Shown: positions 24,613-33,427 of the stretch, piece by piece
Numbering within the stretch: position 1 is the first letter of the stretch
Layout of the letters: every line of letters starts with the position of its first letter
Source: Bradyrhizobium sp.
Lineage (GTDB): Bacteria; Pseudomonadota; Alphaproteobacteria; Rhizobiales; Xanthobacteraceae
Direction: 5' to 3'
Assembly (NCBI RefSeq): GCF_016213215.1
Contig: NZ_JACRAW010000071.1
Location: 1 to 35,901 of the forward strand
Length of the DNA: 35,901 nucleotides
Notes under the pieces: model-generated
The model's input: the letters and a program-made list of their open reading frames with translations, nothing else
What the model was told of the DNA's origin: nothing
The model's database searches: none
Program-made: the position numbers and the translations under genes

Positions 24613-26055
24613 ATGACGTTCAAGCGTCCCTATGGCGCGGGATTGGCGGCCCTCGCAGTCGGCATGCTCGCCGCGACCGCTGCCTATGCCGAACCAACCG
24701 TCAACAAGGGCGACAACGCCTGGATGATGTCGTCGACGGTCTTTGTGCTGTTGATGACCATTCCGGGCCTCGCGCTGTTCTACGGCGGCCTCGTCCGCTC
24801 GAAAAACATGCTCTCGGTGCTGGCCCAGGTCTTCTACAGCGTCTGCATCGTCGTCGTCATCTGGGCTCTCTTCGGCTACAGCCTCGCCTTCACCGGCGGC
24901 TCCGATTTCATCGGCGGCTTCTCCAAGGCCTTCCTCTCGGGTGTGACGACCGACTCGAAGGCGGCGACGTTCAGCGTGGACGCCAACATCTCCGAGCTCG
25001 TCTACATGTGCTTCCAGATGACCTTCGCGGCGATCACGCCCGCGCTGATCGTCGGTGCTTTCGCCGAGCGCATGAAGTTCTCGGCTGTTGCGCTGTTCAT
25101 TCCTCTCTGGGTCACACTGATCTATTTCCCAATCGCGCACATGGTCTGGTACTGGGCTGGTCCGGACGTGATCACGGATGCGGCCAAGGCGCTTGCCGCC
25201 GCGGCTGACGGCGCCGCGAAGACGGCAGCGCAGGCGAAGCTTGACGAGATCAATGCCGACGCAGGCTGGATCTTCAAGAAGGGCGCGATCGACTTCGCGG
25301 GCGGCACCGTCGTGCACATCAACGCGGGCATCGCCGGGCTTGTCGGCGCTCTCCTGATCGGCAAGCGCACCGGCTACGGCAAGGAGCTGATGGCTCCCCA
25401 CTCGCTGACCATGACCATGATCGGCGCCTCGCTGCTCTGGGTCGGCTGGTTCGGCTTCAACGCCGGCTCGAACCTCGAAGCTTCGGGCGGCGCTGCTCTC
25501 GCCATGACCAACTCCTTCGTCGCGACCGCGGCGGCGGCGTTGTCCTGGATGTTCGTTGAGTGGACCGTGAAGGGTCATCCCTCGCTGCTCGGCGCGCTGT
25601 CCGGCGCCGTCGCGGGTCTCGTGGCGGTCACCCCGGCGTGCGGCTACGCCGGCCCGATGGGCGCAATTGTGCTCGGGTTGGTTGCTGGTGCGGTCTGCCT
25701 GTTCTTCTGCACGGTCGTGAAGAACGCGCTGGGCTACGACGACTCGCTCGACGTGTTCGGCGTGCACTGCATCGGCGGCATCCTCGGCGCACTCGCCACC
25801 GGCATCCTGGTGAACCCGGCGCTCGGCGGCACCGGCGTCATGGACTACGCCGCCGGCAAGATCGCCGACTACGACTTCGCGACGCAGATGGTTGCCCAGC
25901 TCTGGGGCGTCTGCACCACGCTGGTGTGGTCGGGTGTCGGTTCGGCAATCATCTTCAAGGTCGTCGACGTGATCGTCGGGCTGCGTGCCAATGTCGAGAC
26001 CGAACGCGAAGGCCTCGATATCACCGAGCACACGGAGCGCGCCTACAACATGTGA
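24613..26055 (+). CDS. amtB: Ammonium transporter AmtB (second copy, with loop insertion)
   Basis: 480 residues: a signal peptide ending AYAEPT, then eleven transmembrane helices. Twin pore histidines appear in DFAGGTVVHINAG (about H235) and DVFGVHCIGG (about H385). Before the first histidine there is an Ala/Lys/Asp-rich insertion of about 35-40 residues (about 183-222, DAAKALAAAADGAAKTAA...) that the first copy lacks; by the Amt topology it lies on the periplasmic side of the TM4-TM5 loop. ATG 24613 has AGGAG 8 bases upstream; a longer frame to 24529 overlaps glnK and is rejected. Last gene of the nitrogen cluster; two hairpins follow. Confidence 0.95.
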   Translation: MTFKRPYGAGLAALAVGMLAATAAYAEPTVNKGDNAWMMSSTVFVLLMTIPGLALFYGGLVRSKNMLSVLAQVFYSVCIVVVIWALFGYSLAFTGGSDFIGGFSKAFLSGVTTDSKAATFSVDANISELVYMCFQMTFAAITPALIVGAFAERMKFSAVALFIPLWVTLIYFPIAHMVWYWAGPDVITDAAKALAAAADGAAKTAAQAKLDEINADAGWIFKKGAIDFAGGTVVHINAGIAGLVGALLIGKRTGYGKELMAPHSLTMTMIGASLLWVGWFGFNAGSNLEASGGAALAMTNSFVATAAAALSWMFVEWTVKGHPSLLGALSGAVAGLVAVTPACGYAGPMGAIVLGLVAGAVCLFFCTVVKNALGYDDSLDVFGVHCIGGILGALATGILVNPALGGTGVMDYAAGKIADYDFATQMVAQLWGVCTTLVWSGVGSAIIFKVVDVIVGLRANVETEREGLDITEHTERAYNM

Positions 26056-26064
26056 TTCCTCCCG

Positions 26065-26090
26065 GGGCGCGATCCCCAAGGATCGCGCCC
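26065..26090 (+). terminator. Strong hairpin after the second amtB (no T run)
   Basis: GGGCGCGATCC (26065-26075) and GGATCGCGCCC (26080-26090) are an 11-bp perfect stem with a CCAA loop, ten bases after the amtB stop. No T run follows, so it probably stabilises the 3' end or helps the next terminator. Confidence 0.7.
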
Positions 26091-26135
26091 AGAACTACGG
26101 TCTGGGCACATACCCGGCAATGCCCCGACCGTTGA

Positions 26136-26170
26136 GGGGCTCCAGCGCAAGTTGGAGCCCCTTTCTTTTT
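26136..26170 (+). terminator. Rho-independent terminator of the glnK-amtB cluster
   Basis: GGGGCTCCA (26136-26144) and TGGAGCCCC (26153-26161) form a perfect 9-bp stem with an 8-base loop, followed at once by TTTCTTTTT (26162-26170). This is the clearest intrinsic terminator of the window. On the other strand it would also lie downstream of the diguanylate cyclase (stop at 26237). Confidence 0.88.
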
Positions 26171-26236
26171 GCTCGCAGCCCAGGAAGAGATGCACCAGGC
26201 CGCCCGGGGTAACTGGCTTGGAGTACGTGCACGCGA

Positions 26237-27022
26237 TCAGGCGGCGACAGGTGAGCGGTCGTCCGCCTGCACCACGCGATCGCGGCCGCGGCGTTTCGCG
26301 GCATAGAGCGCATGGTCGGCAATTCGCATCAATTCCGCGAGCTCGACGCCGCCGGCCGAGACGGTGAAGCCGATGCTGATCGTCACACGTTCCACCGCGG
26401 CACCGATCGCGACCTCTCGCGCCGCGCAGGTGGCGCGGATTTCCTCCGCATACCGCTCGGCTTGGTCGCGGCTTATTCCGGTCATCAGCGCTGCGAACTC
26501 CTCGCCGCCATAGCGCGAAACGAGCGCGCCATTCTTGGCCGCGAACCGACGCAGCACGTCGGCCATTTCCACCAGCACCTTGTCCCCGGCCTCATGCCCC
26601 GACCTGTCGTTGATGGACTTGAAATGATCGATGTCGAACATGAACAGGGTCGCCGGCTCACCCATGGCACGCGCCGCCTTCAGGGCCGAGGCACCCGCGT
26701 CGTCGAAACCACGCCGGTTGAGTAGTCCCGTCAGCTCGTCGGTTTGCGAGATGCGCGACAGCTCCGCACGCGTCAGCGTTAGTTCCCGCATCAAGAGCGC
26801 CGACCGGTAGCTGAGGAAAGCGGTGAGCGCCGCAGAGATTGCTGCGGCAATCACCAGGCTGAAAACGTCCATATGGCCGACCCGAACCGTTGCATCGAAA
26901 TCGGGCCCGAAATGCAGGAGCAGCATCGACCCTGCCATGAGGAGGGTAAGGCCCACGGCTGTTGCAACGCGCCTGGCGGTATGGCGAAGCACGTCGCCAT
27001 GCGTGCTGATCTGGATGCTCAT
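26237..27022 (-). CDS. Membrane-anchored diguanylate cyclase (GGDEF)
   Basis: 261 residues. Two transmembrane helices (about 16-37 and 52-75), then a short linker (LMRELTLTRAELSRISQ) and a GGDEF domain starting DELTGLLNRRGFD. The active site is RYGGEEF (about 165-171) and the metal/nucleotide residues FMFDIDHFKSIND are intact, so it should make cyclic di-GMP from two GTP. The inhibitory I-site RxxD five residues upstream of GGEEF is missing (AAKNGA there), so no product feedback is expected. Start ATG 27022 has AAGGG about 8 bases upstream; ATG 27052 is the alternative. No sensor domain is evident beyond the helices. Confidence 0.92.
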   Translation of the reverse strand: MSIQISTHGDVLRHTARRVATAVGLTLLMAGSMLLLHFGPDFDATVRVGHMDVFSLVIAAAISAALTAFLSYRSALLMRELTLTRAELSRISQTDELTGLLNRRGFDDAGASALKAARAMGEPATLFMFDIDHFKSINDRSGHEAGDKVLVEMADVLRRFAAKNGALVSRYGGEEFAALMTGISRDQAERYAEEIRATCAAREVAIGAAVERVTISIGFTVSAGGVELAELMRIADHALYAAKRRGRDRVVQADDRSPVAA

Positions 27023-27338
27023 GAGTGGCCCTTTGGTGACGCGACTCAGCATTGACAGTCATTACGAAGTGCCAAAGGCCAGGCAGAGTTTACGAAAAGC
27101 GTTAAGCTTCGACAAAACCGGTAGAATATGCGCCAACTGGAACCCGGCCCCGGAAAGGGCCAGTTTCGTCGCGATTGGACTGTCATCTCGTTGTTTTCAG
27201 CAAATTATCCGGTCTGGACGGCAGCGCCGACCGATGGTTAATCGCGTCTTAACCTCGCCCTATCTATGGTTGGCCTGATCCGCTTTCCGGCCGGTCTTCC
27301 ATGCGATCGGCAGTTCCAAGAGTACTGGCGCTTTACGT
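27023..27338. other. Divergent promoter region, diguanylate cyclase / aminotransferase-ftsK operon
   Basis: 316 bp with no supported gene. It holds the CtrA box at 27238-27253. Further upstream are a half-site GTTAAGC and GC-rich dyads around 27145-27165 (GGCCCCGGAAAGGGCC). The promoters of both divergent units should lie here. Confidence 0.7.
27238..27253 (+). promoter_or_regulatory. CtrA-binding box (TTAA-N7-TTAAC)
   Basis: TTAATCGCGTCTTAAC matches the complete alphaproteobacterial CtrA consensus TTAA-N7-TTAA(C) in both halves, 85 bases before the aminotransferase start. It is the only full-consensus copy I noticed in the window. It suggests cell-cycle control of the aminotransferase-ftsK-lolA transcript; the match is by sequence only. 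Confidence 0.65.
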
Positions 27339-28553
27339 ATGGCTATGACCGCTTCATCCCGTGCGCCGCAGAGCGGTGGAAGCTTTGAAAACGAGCGATC
27401 GCCATTCGCCCGGCTGGCAGAGCTGCTGGCGCCGTACCAGCCCGGTAAACCACTGATAACGCTTTCGTTGGGCGAGCCGCAGCATCCGGTTCCGTCCTTT
27501 GTCGGCCCGGTCCTGGCCCAGCATATCGCCGAATTCGGCCGGTATCCGATTGCCAAGGGCATCGAGCCGTTCCGAAAGGCGGCAGCCAACTGGCTGTGCA
27601 GGCGATTCAGCCTGCCCCGCCCAATCGATCCCGAGACCGAAATCCTGGTGCTCAACGGCAGCCGCGAAGGCCTGTTCTTCGCCGCGCTGACCGCGACCCG
27701 CTACGTCGGCGAGCGCCGCGGTGCGCCTGCCATCCTGGTGCCGAACCCGTTCTACCCCGTCTATGGCGTCGGCGCCCGTACCGCCGGCTGCGAGACCATC
27801 TGTCTTCCGACCACTCTCGAAAACGGATTCTTGCCCGATCTCGACTCGCTCGATGAGGCGACGCTCGCGCGAACGGTGGCGATCTACATCGCCTCCCCTG
27901 CCAATCCGCAGGGAGCGGTCGCTTCGCGTGACTACTTTTCGCGGTTGAAGCAGCTCGCCGACCGCTTTGGTTTCGTGATTCTGAGCGATGAGTGCTACTC
28001 GGAAATCTACACCAGGGATGCGCCCGGCAGCGCGCTCGAATGCGCCGGCCCGGATTTTGCGAATGTCGTTGCGTTCCAGTCGCTGTCGAAGCGCTCGAAC
28101 CTGCCAGGTATGCGGGTGGGCTTTGCCGCCGGCGACAGCAAGTTCCTGAGCATGTTTCATGAGCTGCGCAACGTGGCCGCGCCGCAGGTGCCGGTGCCGC
28201 TGCAGCACGTGGCGGTGGCCGCCTACGGCGATGAGACCCATGTCGAGGAGAATCGCAGGCTCTACCGCATCAAGTTCGATCTGGCGGACCAGATTCTCGG
28301 AAACCGCTACGGCTATCGCAGGCCGGCCGGTGGCTTCTGCGTCTGGCTCGACGTGTCGCGGCATGGCGGTGACGAAGCCGCAACGGTGAAACTCTATAGC
28401 GAAGCCGGCGTACGCGTGGTTCCGGGCAGCTATCTGGCGCGACCGCAGCCGGATGGCTTCAATCCGGGCAAGGGCTATATCCGCCTTGCACTCGTGCAGG
28501 ACGGCGAAACCACCGCGCAGGCCCTGCATCGCCTGGTCGAAACTTTGGGCTAG
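27339..28553 (+). CDS. PLP-dependent class I/II aminotransferase (DapC-like)
   Basis: 404 residues of fold-type I. Seen: LSLGEPQHPVP near the N-terminus, SREGLFFAAL cofactor-phosphate loop, YIASPANPQGAV (the conserved Asn-Pro), DECYSEIYTR (the Asp binding the PLP pyridine N), and SLSKRSNLPGMRVGF with the Schiff-base Lys (about residue 250). Related alphaproteobacterial proteins are annotated as N-succinyl-diaminopimelate aminotransferase, a step of lysine/peptidoglycan synthesis, but the substrate cannot be deduced. ATG 27339 or 27345 may be the start. Only 9 bp separate it from ftsK, so the two are very likely cotranscribed from the promoter with the CtrA box. Confidence 0.93.
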   Translation: MAMTASSRAPQSGGSFENERSPFARLAELLAPYQPGKPLITLSLGEPQHPVPSFVGPVLAQHIAEFGRYPIAKGIEPFRKAAANWLCRRFSLPRPIDPETEILVLNGSREGLFFAALTATRYVGERRGAPAILVPNPFYPVYGVGARTAGCETICLPTTLENGFLPDLDSLDEATLARTVAIYIASPANPQGAVASRDYFSRLKQLADRFGFVILSDECYSEIYTRDAPGSALECAGPDFANVVAFQSLSKRSNLPGMRVGFAAGDSKFLSMFHELRNVAAPQVPVPLQHVAVAAYGDETHVEENRRLYRIKFDLADQILGNRYGYRRPAGGFCVWLDVSRHGGDEAATVKLYSEAGVRVVPGSYLARPQPDGFNPGKGYIRLALVQDGETTAQALHRLVETLG

Positions 28554-28562
28554 TCGCACGCC

Positions 28563-31013
28563 ATGAGCATGTCGACGATCGAGCGTGTCATTCCTCTGGT
28601 CGGCCACCTGCCGACCTCCATCCGCGAGGCGTTGGCGCGGCGCCTGCGCGAGCTCGGCGGCCTCGGCCTGATTGCCCTGGCGGGTGCCGGCGCGGCCGCG
28701 CTGATGACGTGGTCAGTGCAGGATCCAAGCCTCAGCCACGCGACTTCGCGGCCGATCCGCAACATACTCGGTTATCCCGGCGCGATCGGCGCCGACCTGT
28801 CGATGCAAATTCTCGGCCTCGGCGCGATCATGCTGATTCTCCCGGTCGCGGTTTGGGGCTGGCGCATGCTCACCCATCGTCCCTTCGACCGCGAGGCACT
28901 GCGACTCGGCTCCTGGATCTTGTGCACGGTGATCGCAGCGGGCTTTGCAAGTTGCTGGCCCCATGGCGGCACCTGGCCGCTGCCCACCGGACTTGGCGGC
29001 GTCGTCGGTGATGCGCTGGTGCGGACGCCGGCGGTGGTGTTCGGACCGCCCGGCGTGCTCTATCGATTCGTCCTCGGCACCCTCCTGTTCGTAGCCATGG
29101 CTGCCAGCTTCCTGTTCGCCGGCGGACTGGGCTCACGCCAGGCCGAAGAAGAGCTCGATGCGGAAGAGGAGGACGCGTCCCCGGAGGAAGACGGCGATCG
29201 CGGCTCGGTCTCTCTGGGCTGGCTGTTCCATGCCGTGATGAGCGCCAAGGCGCGCCTGGGCTGGCTGTTGACTGCGGCCTACCGGTCGCTCGTCTCGAGC
29301 GCACCGCCGCCGCGCCGTTCCGCCTTTGAACGCCAGGAGCCGAGTCTCGTGCGGCGCGGGACTGCGTCGCTGGCGCCGCATGAAGACGAAGACGTCGAGG
29401 AAGAAGAGGAGGACGCGGAGGAGGAGGAGGAAGACGCGCCGGCTGCGCGGGCTCCGCGCAAGAAGGCCGCCTCGCGCCCGGTGCGCAAATCCTCCGACAA
29501 GTTCGAAATGCCCTCGGTGTCGATGCTCGCGGCGCCCAAAGCCGCCGACCGCCAGCCGCTCACGAAGAGTGAGCTGGAGGCCAATTCCCGCGCGCTGGAA
29601 GGCGTGCTGCAGGATTTCGGCGTTCGCGGCGAAATCGTCAAAGCCCATCCCGGACCGGTCGTCACGCTTTACGAGCTGGAGCCCGCTCCCGGCATCAAGT
29701 CCTCGCGGGTCATCGGTCTCTCCGACGACATCGCGCGCTCGATGAGTGCGCTGTCCGCACGCGTTGCCGTTGTCCCCGGCCGCAACGCGATCGGCATCGA
29801 ACTGCCCAACGCCCATCGCGAGAAGGTTTACCTGCGCGAGCTGCTGACATCGAAGGACGCCATCGAAACGATGGCAAAGCTGCCGCTCTGCCTCGGCAAG
29901 AACATCGGCGGCGACTCGGTCATCGTCGATCTCGCCCGCATGCCCCATCTTCTGATCGCCGGCACCACCGGCTCCGGCAAATCGGTCGCGATCAACACCA
30001 TGATCCTCAGCCTGGTCTATCGGCTGCGGCCCGACCAATGCCGATTAATCATGGTCGATCCGAAGATGCTCGAGCTTTCCGTCTACGACGGCATCCCCCA
30101 TCTGCTCACGCCCGTCGTGACCGACCCCAAGAAGGCCGTCGTCGCGCTGAAATGGGCGGTGCGCGAGATGGAAGAGCGCTACAAGAAAATGGCCAAGCTC
30201 GGCGTCCGCAATATCGACGGCTACAACGTCCGCATCGCCGAGGCGAAATCCAAGGACGAAGAGCTCACGCGCACCGTGCACACCGGTTTCGACAAGGAGA
30301 CCGGCAAGCCGATCTATGAGGAAGAAAAGCTCGAGCTCGAGCCGCTGCCCTTCATCGTCATCATCGTCGATGAAATGGCCGACCTGATGATGGTCGCCGG
30401 CAAGGACATCGAAGGCGCGGTGCAGCGTCTTGCGCAGATGGCGCGCGCCGCGGGCCTGCACGTAATACTCGCGACTCAGCGTCCGTCAGTCGACGTCATC
30501 ACCGGCACGATCAAGGCGAACTTCCCGACCCGCATCTCGTTCCAGGTCACCTCCAAGATCGACAGCCGGACGATTCTCGGCGAGATGGGGGCCGAGCAGC
30601 TGCTTGGCCAGGGCGACATGCTCTATATGGCGGGCGGCGGGCGCATCAGTCGCGTGCACGGACCGTTTGTCTCCGACGAAGAGGTCGAGAAGGTGGTGCG
30701 GCACCTGAAGACGCAGGGCCAGCCCGAATATCTCGAGGCCGTCACCGCCGAAGAGCCGAGCGCCGAGGATGGTGCGGTATTCGACGCGACCGGCATGGGC
30801 TCGGATGGCGGCGGCGATCTCTACTCACAGGCCGTGGCGATCGTCAAACGCGACCGCAAGGCCTCCACAAGCTACATTCAACGGCGGCTGCAGATCGGCT
30901 ATAACCGCGCCGCCTCGCTGATGGAACGCATGGAGCTCGAAGGCATCGTCGGACAGGCCAACCACGCCGGTAAGCGCGAGATCCTGATCGAGGAAGAAGA
31001 CAGCCACATGTGA
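28563..31013 (+). CDS. ftsK: DNA translocase FtsK
   Basis: 816 residues. An N-terminal membrane domain with four helices (about 33-50, 79-100, 115-132, 165-187) anchors it at the septum. A very acidic linker follows (about 190-310; [16 protein letters not shown]). The motor domain has Walker A GTTGSGKS (about 467-474) and Walker [11 protein letters not shown] (about 600-608), then [13 protein letters not shown]. The C-terminal gamma winged helix (about 750-813) recognises KOPS sequences. FtsK pumps DNA at division and activates XerCD at dif. It is shorter than E. coli FtsK (linker reduced), as usual in alphaproteobacteria. ATG 28563 (or 28569) follows the aminotransferase stop by 9 bp; lolA is 97 bp downstream. 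Confidence 0.97.
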   Translation: MSMSTIERVIPLVGHLPTSIREALARRLRELGGLGLIALAGAGAAALMTWSVQDPSLSHATSRPIRNILGYPGAIGADLSMQILGLGAIMLILPVAVWGWRMLTHRPFDREALRLGSWILCTVIAAGFASCWPHGGTWPLPTGLGGVVGDALVRTPAVVFGPPGVLYRFVLGTLLFVAMAASFLFAGGLGSRQAEEELDAEEEDASPEEDGDRGSVSLGWLFHAVMSAKARLGWLLTAAYRSLVSSAPPPRRSAFERQEPSLVRRGTASLAPHEDEDVEEEEEDAEEEEEDAPAARAPRKKAASRPVRKSSDKFEMPSVSMLAAPKAADRQPLTKSELEANSRALEGVLQDFGVRGEIVKAHPGPVVTLYELEPAPGIKSSRVIGLSDDIARSMSALSARVAVVPGRNAIGIELPNAHREKVYLRELLTSKDAIETMAKLPLCLGKNIGGDSVIVDLARMPHLLIAGTTGSGKSVAINTMILSLVYRLRPDQCRLIMVDPKMLELSVYDGIPHLLTPVVTDPKKAVVALKWAVREMEERYKKMAKLGVRNIDGYNVRIAEAKSKDEELTRTVHTGFDKETGKPIYEEEKLELEPLPFIVIIVDEMADLMMVAGKDIEGAVQRLAQMARAAGLHVILATQRPSVDVITGTIKANFPTRISFQVTSKIDSRTILGEMGAEQLLGQGDMLYMAGGGRISRVHGPFVSDEEVEKVVRHLKTQGQPEYLEAVTAEEPSAEDGAVFDATGMGSDGGGDLYSQAVAIVKRDRKASTSYIQRRLQIGYNRAASLMERMELEGIVGQANHAGKREILIEEEDSHM

Positions 31014-31110
31014 GGCTCTTGTCCCCGACCGGGATCACCTTCACGAAAAAACGATCTCTGCTTTTGGCCGAAACCACTGTAAAAGGGCGCCTAGCCAGAC
31101 AGGACCACGC

Positions 31111-31947
31111 GTGACGACAATTCTGAAGATGAGAATGGCTACCTCATTCGCGGCGCGCAGCGCGCGCCTCGCGGTGCTTGCGCTGCTCGTGGCGTCGATG
31201 GCTGCGGCCGCGGCGACCTCCTCCGCGCAGACCGTTCCAATTCCGAAGCCCGCGCCGAAGGGGCGCGACGGTATGCAGATGAGCGCATCCGACGGGCAGA
31301 AGGCACCGGCAACAACCGGCACCACGCGGACCGCGCCGCCGAATCCGGTCATTCCCGATCCGCGCCGCAACGTGCCTACCAACATCTTCCAGAGTTTCGA
31401 TGCCAACCAGAAGGCGCAGGCCGCGAGGGTGAGCGCGTACTTGTCCTCCCTCCAGACGCTGGTTGGGAACTTCGTCCAGGTCGGCCCTGACGGCAGCAAG
31501 ACCAAGGGCGATTTCTATATCCAGAAGCCGGGCAAGGTGCGCTTTGAATACGACCCGCCGGTCCCGATCGACATCATCGCCGACGGATCCTCGCTGGTGG
31601 TGCGCGATCGGAAGCTGGCGACCCAGGACGTCTATCCGCTGTCGCAGACACCGCTGCGATTCTTGCTGTCCGACCGCATCGACCTGATGAAGGACACGAA
31701 CGTAGTCCACGTGACGGCCGACGATCTCTACATCACCGTCGTCATCGAGGAGAAGCAGGCCCTGATCGGAACCAGCCGCCTGATGCTGATGGTCGGTGCC
31801 AAGGACGGCCAGCTGAAGCAATGGACCGTGACCGACCCGCAGGGCTATGACACGACCGTCGCTGTCTACAATCTGGATTCCACCAAGAAGGTCGATCCCA
31901 GCCTGTTCAAGATCGACTTCACCAATTACGGCCCGCCGCCGGGTTGA
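31111..31947 (+). CDS. lolA: Outer-membrane lipoprotein carrier LolA-like protein
   Basis: 278 residues. A signal peptide (AVLALLVASMAAAAATSSAQ) exports it, followed by a Pro/Thr-rich region (~45-95) not found in E. coli LolA, then the LolA fold: VSAYLSSLQTLVGNFVQVGPDGSKTKGDFYIQKPGKVRFEYDPPVP, seen as LVGNFVQV, GDFYIQKPGKVRFEYD, and the C-terminal WTVTDPQGYDTTVAVYNL. LolA ferries lipoproteins across the periplasm. GTG 31111 has AGGA 7 bases before it; ATG 31129 is also possible. Downstream of ftsK and probably cotranscribed. The Pro-rich extension is the only unusual point. Confidence 0.9.
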   Translation: MTTILKMRMATSFAARSARLAVLALLVASMAAAAATSSAQTVPIPKPAPKGRDGMQMSASDGQKAPATTGTTRTAPPNPVIPDPRRNVPTNIFQSFDANQKAQAARVSAYLSSLQTLVGNFVQVGPDGSKTKGDFYIQKPGKVRFEYDPPVPIDIIADGSSLVVRDRKLATQDVYPLSQTPLRFLLSDRIDLMKDTNVVHVTADDLYITVVIEEKQALIGTSRLMLMVGAKDGQLKQWTVTDPQGYDTTVAVYNLDSTKKVDPSLFKIDFTNYGPPPG

Positions 31948-32061
31948 TCGGGAGTCGCCGCAGGCCGCGGCAAGCACGACGGCTCGTCATTTGTGCAGGA
32001 ATAGCGTGGATGGCCGGCCAGGTCCGGCGGTGTCCGGATCGACAGCCGCATGATCCGTGTT

Positions 32062-32084
32062 AAGACGCATTTCCAATGCGTCTT
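32062..32084 (+). promoter_or_regulatory. Perfect 10-bp hairpin overlapping the xthA start codon
   Basis: AAGACGCATT (32062-32071) and AATGCGTCTT (32075-32084) form a perfect 10-bp stem with a 3-base loop. The right arm contains the predicted xthA ATG (32076-32078), and no clear Shine-Dalgarno precedes it. In mRNA this would hide the start codon, or it could end the lolA transcript (TTTCC follows). Confidence 0.7.
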
Positions 32085-32891
32085 TCCCTGACAACCTGGA
32101 ACATTAACTCGGTGCGGTTGCGCATCGACCTCGTCGCAAAGTTTCTCAAGAGCGCGCGACCAGACATATTGTGTCTGCAGGAAACCAAGTGCATCGACGA
32201 CGCCTTCCCGCTGAAGCGCTTCAGGCGGCTCGGCTACGAGCACGTCGCGCTCAACGGGCAAAAGGGCTATCACGGCGTAGCCATCGTTTCGAAGCTGCCG
32301 TTCGAAGCCACCGACGTCCGCACCTTCTGCGACAAGGTGGATTCGCGTCACATCTCGGTTGAGTTCGGCGACAAGTCGCGGCTGACAAAGCCGCTCGTGC
32401 TGCACAATTTCTACGTGCCCGCCGGCGGCGACATTCCCGATCCCGAACTCAACCCGAAATTCGAGCACAAGTTACGCTTTCTCGACGAGCTGAAGGCGTG
32501 CGAGCCCTTGCATCCGCGCGGCGAGGATCGCCACATCCTGGTCGGCGATCTCAACGTTGCCCCGCATGAGAACGACGTCTGGTCGCACAAGCAATTGCTC
32601 AAGGTTGTCTCGCACACGCCGATCGAATGCGAGAAGCTGCTTGCCGCCCAGGCTGCGGGCGAGTGGATCGACGTTGCGCGCGACCGCATTCCGCTGTCCG
32701 AGAAGATCTATACCTGGTGGAGCTATCGCGCCGCCGACTGGACCGTCGGTGATCGCGGGCGGCGACTCGACCACATCTGGGTGTCGCGCGCGCTCAAGGA
32801 TGCGGTCAGCGATTTCACCGTCCTGCGCGCAGCCCGCTCCTGGCAACGTCCGTCGGACCATGTGCCGGTAACGGTGACGCTGGAGGCCTGA
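32076..32891 (+). CDS. xthA: Exodeoxyribonuclease III / AP endonuclease
   Basis: 271 residues of the EEP superfamily. Active-site residues are present: N9/N11 (TTWNINSVR), E36 (CLQETK), the GDLNVAPHEND block with the catalytic Asp and Asn, DHIW near the C-terminus and SDHVPVT (D261/H262). The enzyme cleaves at abasic sites and removes 3' blocks during base-excision repair. ATG 32076 is the only sensible start (MRLSLTTWNINSVR), although it lies inside a hairpin arm. Downstream of lolA by 128 bp and convergent with the cNMP-binding gene (36-bp gap). Confidence 0.95.
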   Translation: MRLSLTTWNINSVRLRIDLVAKFLKSARPDILCLQETKCIDDAFPLKRFRRLGYEHVALNGQKGYHGVAIVSKLPFEATDVRTFCDKVDSRHISVEFGDKSRLTKPLVLHNFYVPAGGDIPDPELNPKFEHKLRFLDELKACEPLHPRGEDRHILVGDLNVAPHENDVWSHKQLLKVVSHTPIECEKLLAAQAAGEWIDVARDRIPLSEKIYTWWSYRAADWTVGDRGRRLDHIWVSRALKDAVSDFTVLRAARSWQRPSDHVPVTVTLEA

Positions 32892-32927
32892 TCGCCCCGC
32901 TCGCCGGCGATTGCCGGGATCGGCTTG

Positions 32928-33371
32928 TCAGGTGCTCAGCTTCCCGCCGGCGATCAGGATGTCACTGGCGATCTGGCTCGAGCGGACGGCAAACTCGTCA
33001 CGCAGCCGGCGCGCGGCAGCGGGATCGCTTTCCAGCACGCGCTGGAACAGGCTGCGGGCGACACGGATCACGGCGGACTGTTCAAGGGCGATCGCGGTAG
33101 ATGGCCGCTTCATCGGCACGACCAGCGCGAGCTCACCGATCAGCGCTCCGGGGCCTGCAATCATCTCGGCACCAGCGTGGTCCTCGACGCGAAACGCCCC
33201 GCGCTGCACGACGAATCCTGCATCCGCGTCCTCCCCCTGCCTGAACAGGAGGTCGCCGCGGGCAAGGTTTCGCTGCTCCGAGCCGATCGCCAGCATGCGC
33301 AACGCGTCGTTCCCCAACAAGTGCAGGGTTGGGACACGCTCCAGGAGCGCTACATCATCATCAATCGACAT
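32928..33371 (-). CDS. Stand-alone cyclic-nucleotide-binding-domain protein
   Basis: 147 residues made of a single cNMP-binding (CRP-type) beta-roll: LFRQGEDADAGFVVQRGAFRV, then GPGALIGELALVVPMKRPSTAIAL, whose GELAL...R-ST resembles the phosphate-binding cassette (Arg kept). There is no helix-turn-helix and no membrane segment. It would bind cAMP/cGMP or be a nucleotide-sensing accessory domain; the partner is unknown. ATG 33371. It is upstream of xthA on the opposite strand and follows the response-regulator gene in the same orientation (56-bp gap), possibly cotranscribed with it. Confidence 0.88.
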   Translation of the reverse strand: MSIDDDVALLERVPTLHLLGNDALRMLAIGSEQRNLARGDLLFRQGEDADAGFVVQRGAFRVEDHAGAEMIAGPGALIGELALVVPMKRPSTAIALEQSAVIRVARSLFQRVLESDPAAARRLRDEFAVRSSQIASDILIAGGKLST

Positions 33372-33427
33372 TGACTACCGACGATCGAGACACGCGGATT
33401 TGGGCGATTCGCAAGTCCCGAAGCGTA

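Noticed and set aside
24598..26079. Long reverse-strand open frame across the whole second amtB
   Set aside because: Opposite a certain gene; the translation is low-complexity, rich in His, Arg, Asp and Glu, as expected for the mirror of a GC-rich membrane-protein gene.
27354..28607. Long reverse-strand open frame opposite the aminotransferase gene
   Set aside because: Shadow of a confidently identified PLP enzyme; no recognisable motif.
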